From contig CAIYZZ010000208.1 of assembly GCA_903930805.1 (NCBI GenBank), positions 1-5,210 of the forward strand: DNA of 5,210 nt, in the 5' to 3' direction. This document shows, in pieces, positions 1-5,210 of the stretch. This DNA is from an uncultured Rhodocyclaceae bacterium. GTDB lineage: Bacteria; Pseudomonadota; Gammaproteobacteria; Burkholderiales; Rhodocyclaceae. Position 1 is the first letter of the stretch. Every line of letters starts with the position of its first letter. The position numbers and the translations under genes were made by a program. Below the pieces are notes generated by a model. The model did not search any database and had not been told where the DNA came from. It saw only the letters and a program-made list of their open reading frames with translations.

Positions 1-295
1 GATTGAAACAGTAATAGTCGGGTTTTGGCTGCGTCCAGATATTCGACGCCCGGCCCGCGAGGGTCGGGCGAGGATTGAAACTTTAAGCCGCGGGACGCTC
101 GTTACCGGATTAGTTTGACGCCCGGCCCGCGAGGGTCGGGCGAGGATTGAAACAATGACGCCATCCCGGTCGATCTTCATGATCTTGGACGCCCGGCCCG
201 CGAGGGTCGGGCGAGGATTGAAACAGGTATGGCATTGCCGGATAACCATGATTGGATAGACGCCCGGCCCGCGAGGGTCGGGCGAGGATTGAAAC
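1..295 (+). CRISPR. CRISPR array, left part (four full repeats plus a repeat tail at the window edge)
   Basis: Four full 37-nt repeats lie at 45-81, 117-153, 188-224 and 259-295, and the last 9 nt of another at 1-9; all copies are identical. Spacers are 10-44 (35 nt), 82-116 (35), 154-187 (34) and 225-258 (34), unrelated to each other. Each repeat starts GACGCCC and ends GGATTGAAAC. Repeat positions 4-12 and 17-25 form a 9-bp stem (one G-U pair) closed by a GCGA loop, a GNRA-type tetraloop. The ATTGAAAC end is the usual 5' handle of type I and some type III crRNAs, so transcription is inferred to run left to right with the leader beyond the left edge. The subtype is not certain without cas genes; I-C, I-G (old I-U) or III are candidates. 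The array continues after a 1,096-bp interruption at 1392. Confidence 0.97.
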
Positions 296-438
296 ATTTC
301 GGTTACCAGCGTGCCAGTGTCGGCGGTGCGCAGCGGTTGGCCATCCTTGCCGGTCTTGACGACCTGGACGGTAATTTCCTGCTTGGCGAATAGCTTGACG
401 GCCTCGGCGGCAGTCAGTGCGGGTTTGGCTTGATCCAT
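296..438 (-). CDS. Phage-type small protein of unknown function, 3'-truncated by a CRISPR repeat
   Basis: The frame starts at ATG 438-436, preceded by a good ribosome binding site, AGGAG (450-446, minus strand) at 7-nt spacing. It gives about 48 residues, beginning MDQAKPALTAAEAVKLFAKQ and followed by EITVQVVKTGKDGQPLRTAD, before the codon for residue 48 runs into the repeat. The N-terminal half looks helical (TAAEAVKLFAK) and the rest beta-prone. No stop occurs before the repeat, so the native C terminus is missing; the frame then stays open through the repeats and spacers to position 1, which is an artefact of a stop-free repeat. I do not recognise a family. Its place downstream of a MuF-like gene and a terminator suggests a separately transcribed phage structural or accessory gene. 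It is probably non-functional here. Confidence 0.6.
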
Positions 439-545
439 CTGGAGGCTCCTGTCGGTTGAGAACGATCAGGTGCCAGTGTCGTCGCGCGACGGCGGCAGCT
501 CCAGTTAACGGCTTTATCTTTTACGGGGAAAGAAGGGGCCGGAAC

Positions 546-570
546 TAAAAAGCCGCCTCGGGGGCGGCTT
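546..570 (-). terminator. Rho-independent terminator of the phage gene pair
   Basis: On the minus strand AAGCCGCC (570-563) pairs perfectly with GGCGGCTT (557-550) around a CCCGA loop. It runs straight into more T residues (549-547), making five Ts in all with the stem end. It lies 33 bp past the stop of the gene at 603-827 and ahead of the separately initiated gene at 438. Read from the plus strand the hairpin is followed by GAGGACC and has no T tract, so it should not stop rightward CRISPR transcription. Confidence 0.85.
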
Positions 571-602
571 GAGGACCTACCAACTCAAATTGGTGCGACA
601 GG

Positions 603-827
603 TCAGGCGGCTTTCTTCACCGGCAGACGCAGCAGGGCGTCGAGGTCGAAGCCGTCGAGGCCAATATCGGCAAGCGGCACGTCGAAGGCCTCGGCTTGCG
701 CGATGGCCTCGCCGAGCACACGGTAGGCGAGCAGCCCGTCGACGGTGCCGGCATGGGCCAGCCCTTGTTCCTTGAGCAGATCGATCATCGAGATGGTGAG
801 ACCCGCCAGCGCTGAATATTTACTCAT
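603..827 (-). CDS. Small phage-associated protein of unknown function (74 aa)
   Basis: The gene starts at ATG 827 and ends with TGA at 605-603. A strong AAGGAG (840-835 on the minus strand) sits 7 nt before the start. The start overlaps the last 8 bp of the upstream MuF-like gene, a translational-coupling layout typical of phage late operons. The product is acidic and mostly helical: an N-terminal MSKYSALAGLTISMIDLLKE, a central EAIAQAEAFDVPLADIGLDG, and a short basic tail ending PVKKAA. There is no signal peptide or membrane segment. I do not recognise the family. A terminator follows 33 bp downstream. It is the only complete gene in the array-embedded phage segment, but its native promoter should lie upstream of the lost part of the operon, so expression here is doubtful. 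Confidence 0.75.
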   Translation of the reverse strand: MSKYSALAGLTISMIDLLKEQGLAHAGTVDGLLAYRVLGEAIAQAEAFDVPLADIGLDGFDLDALLRLPVKKAA

Positions 828-1391
828 GACCCTTCTCCTTCAATACGCCGCGCAGAATGTCCATTTGCTCCTGCTGGCGCGCGATATCGTCCCGCCATCC
901 CGCGACCAGCGCCACCTGGTACGCAGGCAACCTACTGTCGATATCTTGCACCTTCGCGGCCGGATTGGCAATCCACGCCTCATGTTGCGCGATCTGCCTG
1001 GCGATTGACCGCATGCCTTTGCGCAACTGCACCGGCCCATCCTCCAGGCGTTGTTTCAGCCACCCAGCATGCTTGCCACCGGCCTTGGCCACTTCGAACG
1101 CACTTGACATGTTTTCCAGTGTAGCACCGCGACCGCTTCCCGCCGTCCCGCCAGCGCCGACTTTTCCCTGCCGGGCCAGCAGCTCCCGCAAGGTCGGATC
1201 ACCGGCAGCGCACCCTTCCGCCACGGCCTTGAGCGTAGGGTTTCTGGCCAGTTCGTCTGGCGTGAAAGGCTTGTGGTCGGGCTGGGTGGTTTTCCAGCCG
1301 CGCGGCTTAGGCACGCTGACACAGCCGCAGTTGATGGTTTCCTTGGCGGGCGCCTTCGGGTCATGCGGGTGCATCATCTTCACGCCGCCGA
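820..1391 (-). CDS. MuF-type phage head protein, C-terminal fragment (5'-truncated by a CRISPR repeat)
   Basis: The frame is open from the repeat border at 1391 to TAA at 822-820. A GTG at 1383 could be called as a start (187 aa), but no ribosome binding site precedes it, and the preceding codons (GGV) suit a continuing MuF protein, so I read this as a fragment. Near the start it has the signature HPHDPKAPAKETINCGC, matching the end of the phage Mu gpF/SPP1 gp7 minor head protein domain (HP..DP.AP...INCRC). This family sits at the portal and helps head assembly. The catalogue domain upstream is missing. About 160 residues follow: a Gly/Ala-rich linker (VGAGGTAGSGRG), then a helical, charged tail with HEAWIANP and WRDDIARQQEQMDILRGVLK, probably coiled coil. 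The stop overlaps the next gene's start by 8 bp. Confidence is good for MuF and low for the tail's role. Confidence 0.75.
1355..1391 (+). other. Inferred former spacer with 5' TTC PAM at the right edge of the phage segment
   Basis: The last 34 nt before the repeat (1358-1391) match the array's spacer length, and the three bases before them (1355-1357) read TTC. TTC is the known type I-C PAM and fits the TTN PAM of type I-G, placed 5' of the protospacer on the spacer strand. This is what is expected if 1358-1391 was once a normal spacer whose flanking phage DNA was later joined in. A TTC at this one spot could also be chance (about 1 in 64 with even base use). Confidence 0.45.
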
Positions 1392-1499
1392 GACGCCCGG
1401 CCCGCGAGGGTCGGGCGAGGATTGAAACAACAGATAACGGTTGAGTGAAACAGGCAAATGGAGACGCCCGGCCCGCGAGGGTCGGGCGAGGATTGAAAC
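1392..1499 (+). CRISPR. CRISPR array, right (leader-distal) end: two repeats and one spacer
   Basis: Two full repeats at 1392-1428 and 1463-1499 flank a 34-nt spacer (1429-1462). Both repeats are identical to those at 1-295, with no decay in the last copy even though the repeat orientation makes this the old, leader-distal end. After 1499 the next 30 nt lead straight into the ribosome binding site and start of a decayed gene, with no further repeat. The part belongs to the same array as 1-295, split by the phage-derived segment. Confidence 0.96.
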
Positions 1500-1529
1500 T
1501 AGACTACACTTGCACCCAAGGAGACCGTC

Positions 1530-1772
1530 ATGACCGACACCACTGAAAACCTCGTCCTCGAACACTTGAAATGAATGCAGACCGAAATGGCCGCAATCCG
1601 TCAAGACACCACCGAAATTAAAAGCCGCCTCGGTAGCATTGAAACCGGCATTGGCCGAATCGCCCAGGGCGCGGCAGGAAACTATGCGTAGATTATCGAA
1701 AACCGCCACATGGTCGACCGACTGGTCGAACGCGTTGAAAGATTAGAGAAACGCTTGGAACTGGCAAACTAA
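1530..1772 (+). pseudogene. Small coiled-coil protein gene with two in-frame stops
   Basis: A clear AAGGAG (1518-1523) precedes ATG 1530 by 6 nt. Read through, the frame is 80 codons plus TAA 1770-1772, but TGA at 1572-1574 (codon 15) and TAG at 1689-1691 (codon 54) interrupt it. Pieces read MTDTTENLVLEHLK, then MQTEMAAIRQDTTEIKSRLG, SIETGIGRIAQGAAGNYA, and a last MVDRLVERVERLEKRLELAN. The heptad-like E/I/R pattern says coiled coil. It resembles a widespread class of small proteobacterial proteins beginning MTDTTENLVLEHL, of unknown role; this is recalled and not verified. Both stops are one base from sense codons (TGA from CGA, TAG from GAG or CAG), so nonsense decay is the simple reading. 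ATG 1575 could restart a 38-aa piece. It begins 30 bp after the last CRISPR repeat, with no room for its own promoter. Confidence 0.8.
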
Positions 1773-1786
1773 ACTATGGAATCGCA

Positions 1787-2068
1787 GTGACCGACAGAGA
1801 ACTTTCCAAAGAACAACGCATCCTGCGCGTTTTGCGCAAGGTTTTGGCCAACATCGTCAAGGATGCGACGCCTGCGCCGGGTACGCCGCACCCGCTCTCG
1901 GAAAGCACGATTCACGATATCCGCGATCTCTTCGGCCTGATTGCCGAGCGCGAGGCCGAGCTGGCGGCGGAGGCTGGCCTCGAAATCAACGAGAAACCCT
2001 ATTACACCGACCAGCCGAGGAACAGCGCGCCGGTGACCTTGCACAAACCCAAAAAGAAACTCAACTAA
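1787..2068 (+). CDS. Conserved-looking small protein of unknown function (93 aa)
   Basis: The start is GTG 1787, giving MTDRELSKEQRILRVLRKVL at the N terminus and TAA at 2066-2068. The nearby ATG at 1776 leads to a stop after four codons and is not a start. No strong ribosome binding site is seen; the gene begins 14 bp after the pseudogene stop, so it may have been co-transcribed with it. The protein has an N-terminal basic helix (SKEQRILRVLRKVLANIVKD), a Pro-rich turn (TPAPGTPHPLSE), a helix (IHDIRDLFGLIAEREAELAA), a KPYYTD segment and a basic tail (HKPKKKLN). It has no membrane segment or signal peptide and no recognised catalytic motif. I have a weak recollection of similar betaproteobacterial proteins, sometimes labelled as segregation/condensation-related, which I would not rely on. 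It converges on the kinase gene. Confidence 0.75.
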   Translation: MTDRELSKEQRILRVLRKVLANIVKDATPAPGTPHPLSESTIHDIRDLFGLIAEREAELAAEAGLEINEKPYYTDQPRNSAPVTLHKPKKKLN

Positions 2069-2078
2069 AAAGAGTTTC
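2051..2078 (-). terminator. Rho-independent terminator of the binding-protein/kinase operon
   Basis: On the minus strand GAAACTC (2078-2072) pairs with GAGTTTC (2062-2056) around a 9-nt loop and is followed by TTTTT (2055-2051). The stem begins within the kinase TGA stop (2079-2077) and the element lies inside the 3' end of the converging gene at 1787-2068. The 7-bp stem is fairly AT-rich, so its strength is probably moderate. Plus-strand reading has no T tract after the hairpin. Confidence 0.6.
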
Positions 2079-4428
2079 AGGCTTTCAGTACGACAGCCAA
2101 CGCTTCGGCGTGGGCGCGTACTGTTGCGACCAGTTCGGCACAGGCCGACGTATTGCCATCACGTGCCGATTGCTCGAGCCGCTGGGCAATGGCCTGGCCG
2201 GGGGCTGCAGCAAAAGTGGCGAACAGACCCTTGAGTGTGTGAGCGGAACGCGTCAGCCCATCGCCATCGGCAGCGGCGAGTGCCGCATCGAGATCCCGTA
2301 GATAACCGGGGACATCGGCGATATACATCGTCGCCAATTCTTCGAAGAGTTCTGCATCGCCCATCATGGCGATGGCGGCGGTGCGATCGAATATGGGGCC
2401 GTGCGTGCCGTCGTAGGCAGTAGTGGCGGCGGTCGGCGCAGGGGAGGTGACCGGAACAACTCCTGTGTCGGCAAACAAACGCCGCAACTCGTTCTGCAGG
2501 GTCGTCAGGCTGACCGGCTTGGAGATATAGCCATCCATGCCGGCGGCGAAGCAGCGATCGCGATCTTCGTGCATGGCGTTGGCCGTCATTGCGATAATCG
2601 GCAGGCGGGGAGCACCCCGCTCGGCCTCGCTTGCACGGATATGACACGTGGCAGTGACACCATCCATCTCGGGCATTTCCATGTCCATCAGCACCAGCGC
2701 AAAGTCGGCGTTAGCGAGACGGCGCAGGGCATCAACCCCGTTGTCGGCGAAGTCATAATCGAGGCCCAGCCGGTCGAGCATGGCACCGGCCAATTGCTGA
2801 TTGACCCGGTTGTCATCGACCAGCAGTATGCGGCCGGGTATCAACCCGGCAATGGCCGCCTGGCTGACAGACAGCGCCGCACTGGTGCCGTTGTCCTCAG
2901 CAACCTGTGCCTCCTGTAGCGGTAGCCAGAACCAGAAGACCGTGCCGACGCCCGGTGCGCTCTCCACTTCGATGCTGCCCCCCATCGCCTCGATCAGCTC
3001 CTTGGAGATCATCAACCCAAGGCCGGTGCCGCCGTATTTGCGGGTCACCGAATCGTCGGCTTGACTGAACGATTTGAACAGGCGCGCGAGCGCTACGGTG
3101 TCCATGCCGATACCGGTATCGCGCACGCTGAACACGATGTGGCCATCTTCGCGCGCCACGCGCAATTCGACGGAACCATGTTCGGTGAATTTGACGGCAT
3201 TTACCAGCAGGTTGATGAGAATTTGCCTTAGCCGGGTCGGATCGCCAAAGACGAAGTGGGGTAGCTGGGGATCGATGCTGGCGATGAACTCCAGACCTTT
3301 GCTGGAGGCGCGTTCGCTGACGATGGTCTTCACCGCTTCGATAGTGGCGCGAAAGTCGAGGGCAATCTTCTCCAGTGTCATGCCGCCCGCTTCGATCTTG
3401 GCGTGGTCGAGTACGGCATTGATCAGCTCCAGCAAGTGCTTGCCAGACTCATTGATGAGGTTGACGTAGTTCTTGTGCGAGGGCGAAAGAGTCTCAGCTT
3501 CCAGCAATTCGGCGAAGCCGATGATGGCGTTGAGCGGAGTGCGCAGCTCGTGGCTCATGCGCGAAACGAATTCCGATTTGGCGTGGCTCGCACGCTCGGC
3601 GGCATCCTTGGCAGCGCGCATTTCTTCCAGTGCCGCTTCGAGGCGGCGATTGGCCTGGTTGATGCGGGTCAGGAACAACCTGCCGGCAAGGCCGGCGAGC
3701 ACCAATACCAGCGCGATCGTCGCCATTTCCAATCTTTTCAGGCGACCTTCCTGAATCTGCAGTTCGCTTTCCAGTTCGCGCAGATGCTCGCTGCTGTCGA
3801 AAAACAACCGGTTCGCATTTTCATCGAGGCGAGAGAAATAGGGTGGAACACGCTTCAGGAAAGCATCGATTTCGTCGTGCAGGATGAAGAAACCGCGTTG
3901 ATTGCCGCGTTCCTGGAGCTCCCAGCCCCTGACCAGCAATCTTTCCAATTCACCGGTCTTGTCCTTGATCTGGTCAAGCAGCGGACCGATCTCGATCAAC
4001 TCCATGACAAGCCGGTTTTCCTCGGGAGCTGGCGCGTAAGTGGCCTCGCGGACCATTTCGTCATGGCCTTCAAGATTGAGCAGCACCTGACGCCTGACGG
4101 TACCACCCTGCTTGAGCACATTCAGGTCGCCGCGAAGTTTTGTCAGCCGCACATCGATAGAACGGTTGACGCGCTTGAGCCCGGCGGGATTGGAGCTTGC
4201 CGCCATCAGGTACAGGTCTTTCTCGATGACGTTGATGCCCTGCACGATTTCTTCGCCAACAAAGAGTCGCGCCCGTTCGTTGACACTTTTTTTCCGCAGT
4301 TCTGTCCGCAGGTTGTCGAAAACCATTTCGAGGCCCATCACCCCCAGCAGGCAGGCAATCGCCACGCCCATCAACCAGTTGATCGAAGGATGGTCCGGCG
4401 TATTGGCCAGGCGCTGGGAGATTTTCAT
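2077..4428 (-). CDS. Membrane-bound hybrid sensor histidine kinase (HisKA-HATPase-REC-HPt)
   Basis: This is a 783-aa inner-membrane sensor for a multistep phosphorelay. A first membrane helix lies at about 17-37, then about 195 mostly helical periplasmic residues, a second helix at about 235-254, and a coiled coil (about 257-285). The HisKA domain carries SHELRTPLN with phospho-acceptor His293. The HATPase_c domain has the N box around N406/N410, DTGIG at 437-441, FSQADD at 454-459 and YGGTGLGL at 465-472. A receiver domain (532-652) has acidic D538/D539, acceptor D582 in MDMEMPEMDG, T615 and K637. A C-terminal HPt domain (about 680-783) has H730 in AHTLKG. All key residues are present, so it should be active. 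The start at ATG 4428 has no strong ribosome binding site, and the gene follows the binding-protein gene by 15 bp. No separate response regulator is in the window. The periplasmic domain matches no sensor family I can name. Confidence 0.95.
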   Translation of the reverse strand: MKISQRLANTPDHPSINWLMGVAIACLLGVMGLEMVFDNLRTELRKKSVNERARLFVGEEIVQGINVIEKDLYLMAASSNPAGLKRVNRSIDVRLTKLRGDLNVLKQGGTVRRQVLLNLEGHDEMVREATYAPAPEENRLVMELIEIGPLLDQIKDKTGELERLLVRGWELQERGNQRGFFILHDEIDAFLKRVPPYFSRLDENANRLFFDSSEHLRELESELQIQEGRLKRLEMATIALVLVLAGLAGRLFLTRINQANRRLEAALEEMRAAKDAAERASHAKSEFVSRMSHELRTPLNAIIGFAELLEAETLSPSHKNYVNLINESGKHLLELINAVLDHAKIEAGGMTLEKIALDFRATIEAVKTIVSERASSKGLEFIASIDPQLPHFVFGDPTRLRQILINLLVNAVKFTEHGSVELRVAREDGHIVFSVRDTGIGMDTVALARLFKSFSQADDSVTRKYGGTGLGLMISKELIEAMGGSIEVESAPGVGTVFWFWLPLQEAQVAEDNGTSAALSVSQAAIAGLIPGRILLVDDNRVNQQLAGAMLDRLGLDYDFADNGVDALRRLANADFALVLMDMEMPEMDGVTATCHIRASEAERGAPRLPIIAMTANAMHEDRDRCFAAGMDGYISKPVSLTTLQNELRRLFADTGVVPVTSPAPTAATTAYDGTHGPIFDRTAAIAMMGDAELFEELATMYIADVPGYLRDLDAALAAADGDGLTRSAHTLKGLFATFAAAPGQAIAQRLEQSARDGNTSACAELVATVRAHAEALAVVLKA

Positions 4429-4443
4429 GGCCAGACTGTCGGC

Positions 4444-5210
4444 TTATTTGCCCGAAGTGATTTTGTTGTCGAGGAAGCCGTGTTTGCGGAAGATGGATTG
4501 GCCCTCCTCGCCGGCGGCAAAGCTCAGGAAGCGCCGCGCCAGATCAGGATTCTTCGTGCTTTTCAGCTGGATCAGCAGCAGGGCCTGGGGCTTCGCCAGC
4601 TTGCGGTCGAGGTCGATGACATCAAGCTTGGCTGCGTTGTCGGCAAAATAACCCGTGGCGCGCCAGCTCAGCGTGACGTCGGCTTCTTCCTTGCGCATGG
4701 CATTCATCAGGCTGCGCGAGTCGGAGGCAAGAAAAGCGGCGACCCTCACTGCCCTGGGATAAATGCCCAGTTCGTCGAGGATGCGCTTGGCTTCCTGGCC
4801 GACGCTACCCGATTCGGCGTTACCGATGATCGTGATCAGATCCTTGCGCAGCATCTCGCGCGGGTCGGGCTTTACCTGCTTCGGATTGCCCTTCTGGACC
4901 ACCATTGCCATCTGGTTGTAGCCGATGACCGCGTGCTCGCCGAATAGTCCCTCGGCTAGATGCTTATCGCGATAGCTGGGTTCGCCCGGCAGGTACCAAT
5001 CGCCGACACCACTTTTCTTCGCCGATTGATAGAGGTCCTCCGAGCCGCCTTGGGCGATGGTGAGCTTGACGTTCTCGCGTTTCTCGAAAGCGCTGGCGAT
5101 CTCGGTCATCGGCCGCACCATGGTGATGCCGCAGTAGAGCAGGAGTTCCGGCTTGCCCGCCTGGGCAAAGGCGAGAGAGGAAGCCAGCGTGATGGTGGTG
5201 GTGATGGCGA
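4444..5210 (-). CDS. ModA-like periplasmic solute-binding protein (5' end outside window)
   Basis: The frame is open from the window edge to TAA at 4446-4444, about 255 codons. The first visible residues (ITTTITLASSLAFAQAGKPE) are the hydrophobic core and AFA/AQA-type cleavage site of a Sec signal peptide, so only a few N-terminal codons are missing; the internal ATG at 5121 is not the true start. The mature part reads LLLYCGITMVRPM, AFEKRENVKLTIAQGGSEDL, GYNQMAMVVQKGNPK, an alternating-lobe pattern like the ModA/SBP_bac_11 class, ending in EEGQSIFRKHGFLDN, the usual end of these proteins. That class binds oxyanions and other small ligands; the ligand here cannot be read from sequence. No ABC permease or ATPase follows; instead a hybrid kinase gene starts 15 bp downstream, so a sensory rather than transport role is inferred. 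Transporter genes could still lie to the right. Confidence 0.85.
   Translation of the reverse strand, partial: AITTTITLASSLAFAQAGKPELLLYCGITMVRPMTEIASAFEKRENVKLTIAQGGSEDLYQSAKKSGVGDWYLPGEPSYRDKHLAEGLFGEHAVIGYNQMAMVVQKGNPKQVKPDPREMLRKDLITIIGNAESGSVGQEAKRILDELGIYPRAVRVAAFLASDSRSLMNAMRKEEADVTLSWRATGYFADNAAKLDVIDLDRKLAKPQALLLIQLKSTKNPDLARRFLSFAAGEEGQSIFRKHGFLDNKITSGK

Larger units (their letters stand above)
296..1391 (-). other. Phage-derived segment occupying one spacer slot of the CRISPR array
   Basis: This 1,096-bp stretch lies exactly between two intact, identical repeats (ending 295, starting 1392), where about 34 nt is expected. It holds three leftward genes in compact phage style: the 3' part of a MuF-type head gene, a 74-codon gene overlapping it, a terminator, and the 5' part of a third gene. 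Both outer genes are broken at the repeat borders with no degenerate bases. No transposase, inverted ends or target duplication is visible. The likeliest origins are recombination between two phage-derived spacers and their source phage, capture of an oversized spacer, or a misassembly at spacer/protospacer identity. The phage origin rests mainly on the MuF C-terminal motif; the mechanism is inference. Confidence 0.8.

Noticed and set aside
311..481. Direct repeat of the 12-mer GTGCCAGTGTCG at 311-322 and 470-481
   Set aside because: A single 12-nt match in 5 kb is expected by chance and has no further flanking similarity.
480..491. 12-bp palindrome CGTCGCGCGACG upstream of the gene at 296-438
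   Set aside because: It could be an operator, but short CG-rich palindromes are common at this base composition and no promoter boxes could be placed around it.
296..1391. Insert as a transposon or insertion sequence
   Set aside because: There is no transposase, no terminal inverted repeats and no target duplication, and the borders coincide exactly with repeat ends.
857..1444. Plus-strand open frame of 195 codons antisense to the MuF fragment
   Set aside because: It is a shadow of the GC-rich gene on the minus strand, running into a repeat and spacer, with a Ser/Cys/Arg-rich composition and no sensible domain.
547..1633. Shared AAAAGCCGCCTCGG at 547-560 and 1620-1633
   Set aside because: One copy is part of the terminator and the other lies within the pseudogene; the similarity stops at both sides and no att-site role is supported.
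1572..1691. Recoding of the in-frame TGA and TAG in the small coiled-coil gene
   Set aside because: Two different stops, no recoding structure visible, and each is one base from a common sense codon; nonsense decay is simpler.
1380..1709. Minus-strand open frame of 109 codons across two repeats, one spacer and the pseudogene
   Set aside because: It runs through CRISPR repeats, which have no stops in minus frames, and lies antisense to the decayed gene; its composition does not look like a protein.
3403..4947. Plus-strand open frame of 514 codons opposite the kinase and binding-protein genes
   Set aside because: It is long but antisense to two genes with clear domains, spans their intergenic gap, and has the Gln/His-rich composition of an antisense frame.

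Overview
The window looks like a chromosome segment from a GC-rich proteobacterium, probably a betaproteobacterium. This rests on codon use, the style of the hybrid kinase and the small conserved proteins; the taxon is inferred, since there is no rRNA or marker gene. It falls into three blocks: a CRISPR array (1-1499), a short rightward stretch with a dead small gene and a conserved small gene (1500-2068), and a leftward operon for a periplasmic binding protein and a hybrid histidine kinase (2077-5210).

The array has identical 37-nt repeats ending in ATTGAAAC and 34-35-nt spacers. By that 3' end it is transcribed left to right, so the leader and probably the cas genes lie beyond the left edge. 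The striking point is that one spacer slot, between the repeats ending at 295 and starting at 1392, holds 1,096 bp instead of about 34. This DNA is a piece of a Mu-like phage or prophage: the C-terminal part of a MuF-type head protein gene, a 74-codon gene overlapping it by 8 bp, a Rho-independent terminator, and the 5' part of a third gene. All are on the minus strand, and the two outer genes are cut exactly at the repeat borders. A TTC trinucleotide sits exactly 34 nt inside the right border, where a type I PAM would be if the last 34 nt were once an ordinary spacer. The simplest model is that two spacers taken from one phage recombined with that phage (or were joined by an assembler) and brought in the DNA between the two protospacers.

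Right of the array, a small coiled-coil gene carries two in-frame stops. It is followed by an intact 93-codon gene of unknown role, starting at GTG.

The right half is a leftward operon. A ModA-like periplasmic solute-binding protein (5' end just outside the window) lies 15 bp upstream of a 783-aa membrane-bound hybrid kinase with HisKA, HATPase, receiver and HPt domains. An intrinsic terminator lies at the kinase stop codon. The pairing suggests binding-protein-dependent sensing, as in TorT/TorS or AioX/AioS; the ligand and the final response regulator cannot be seen here.
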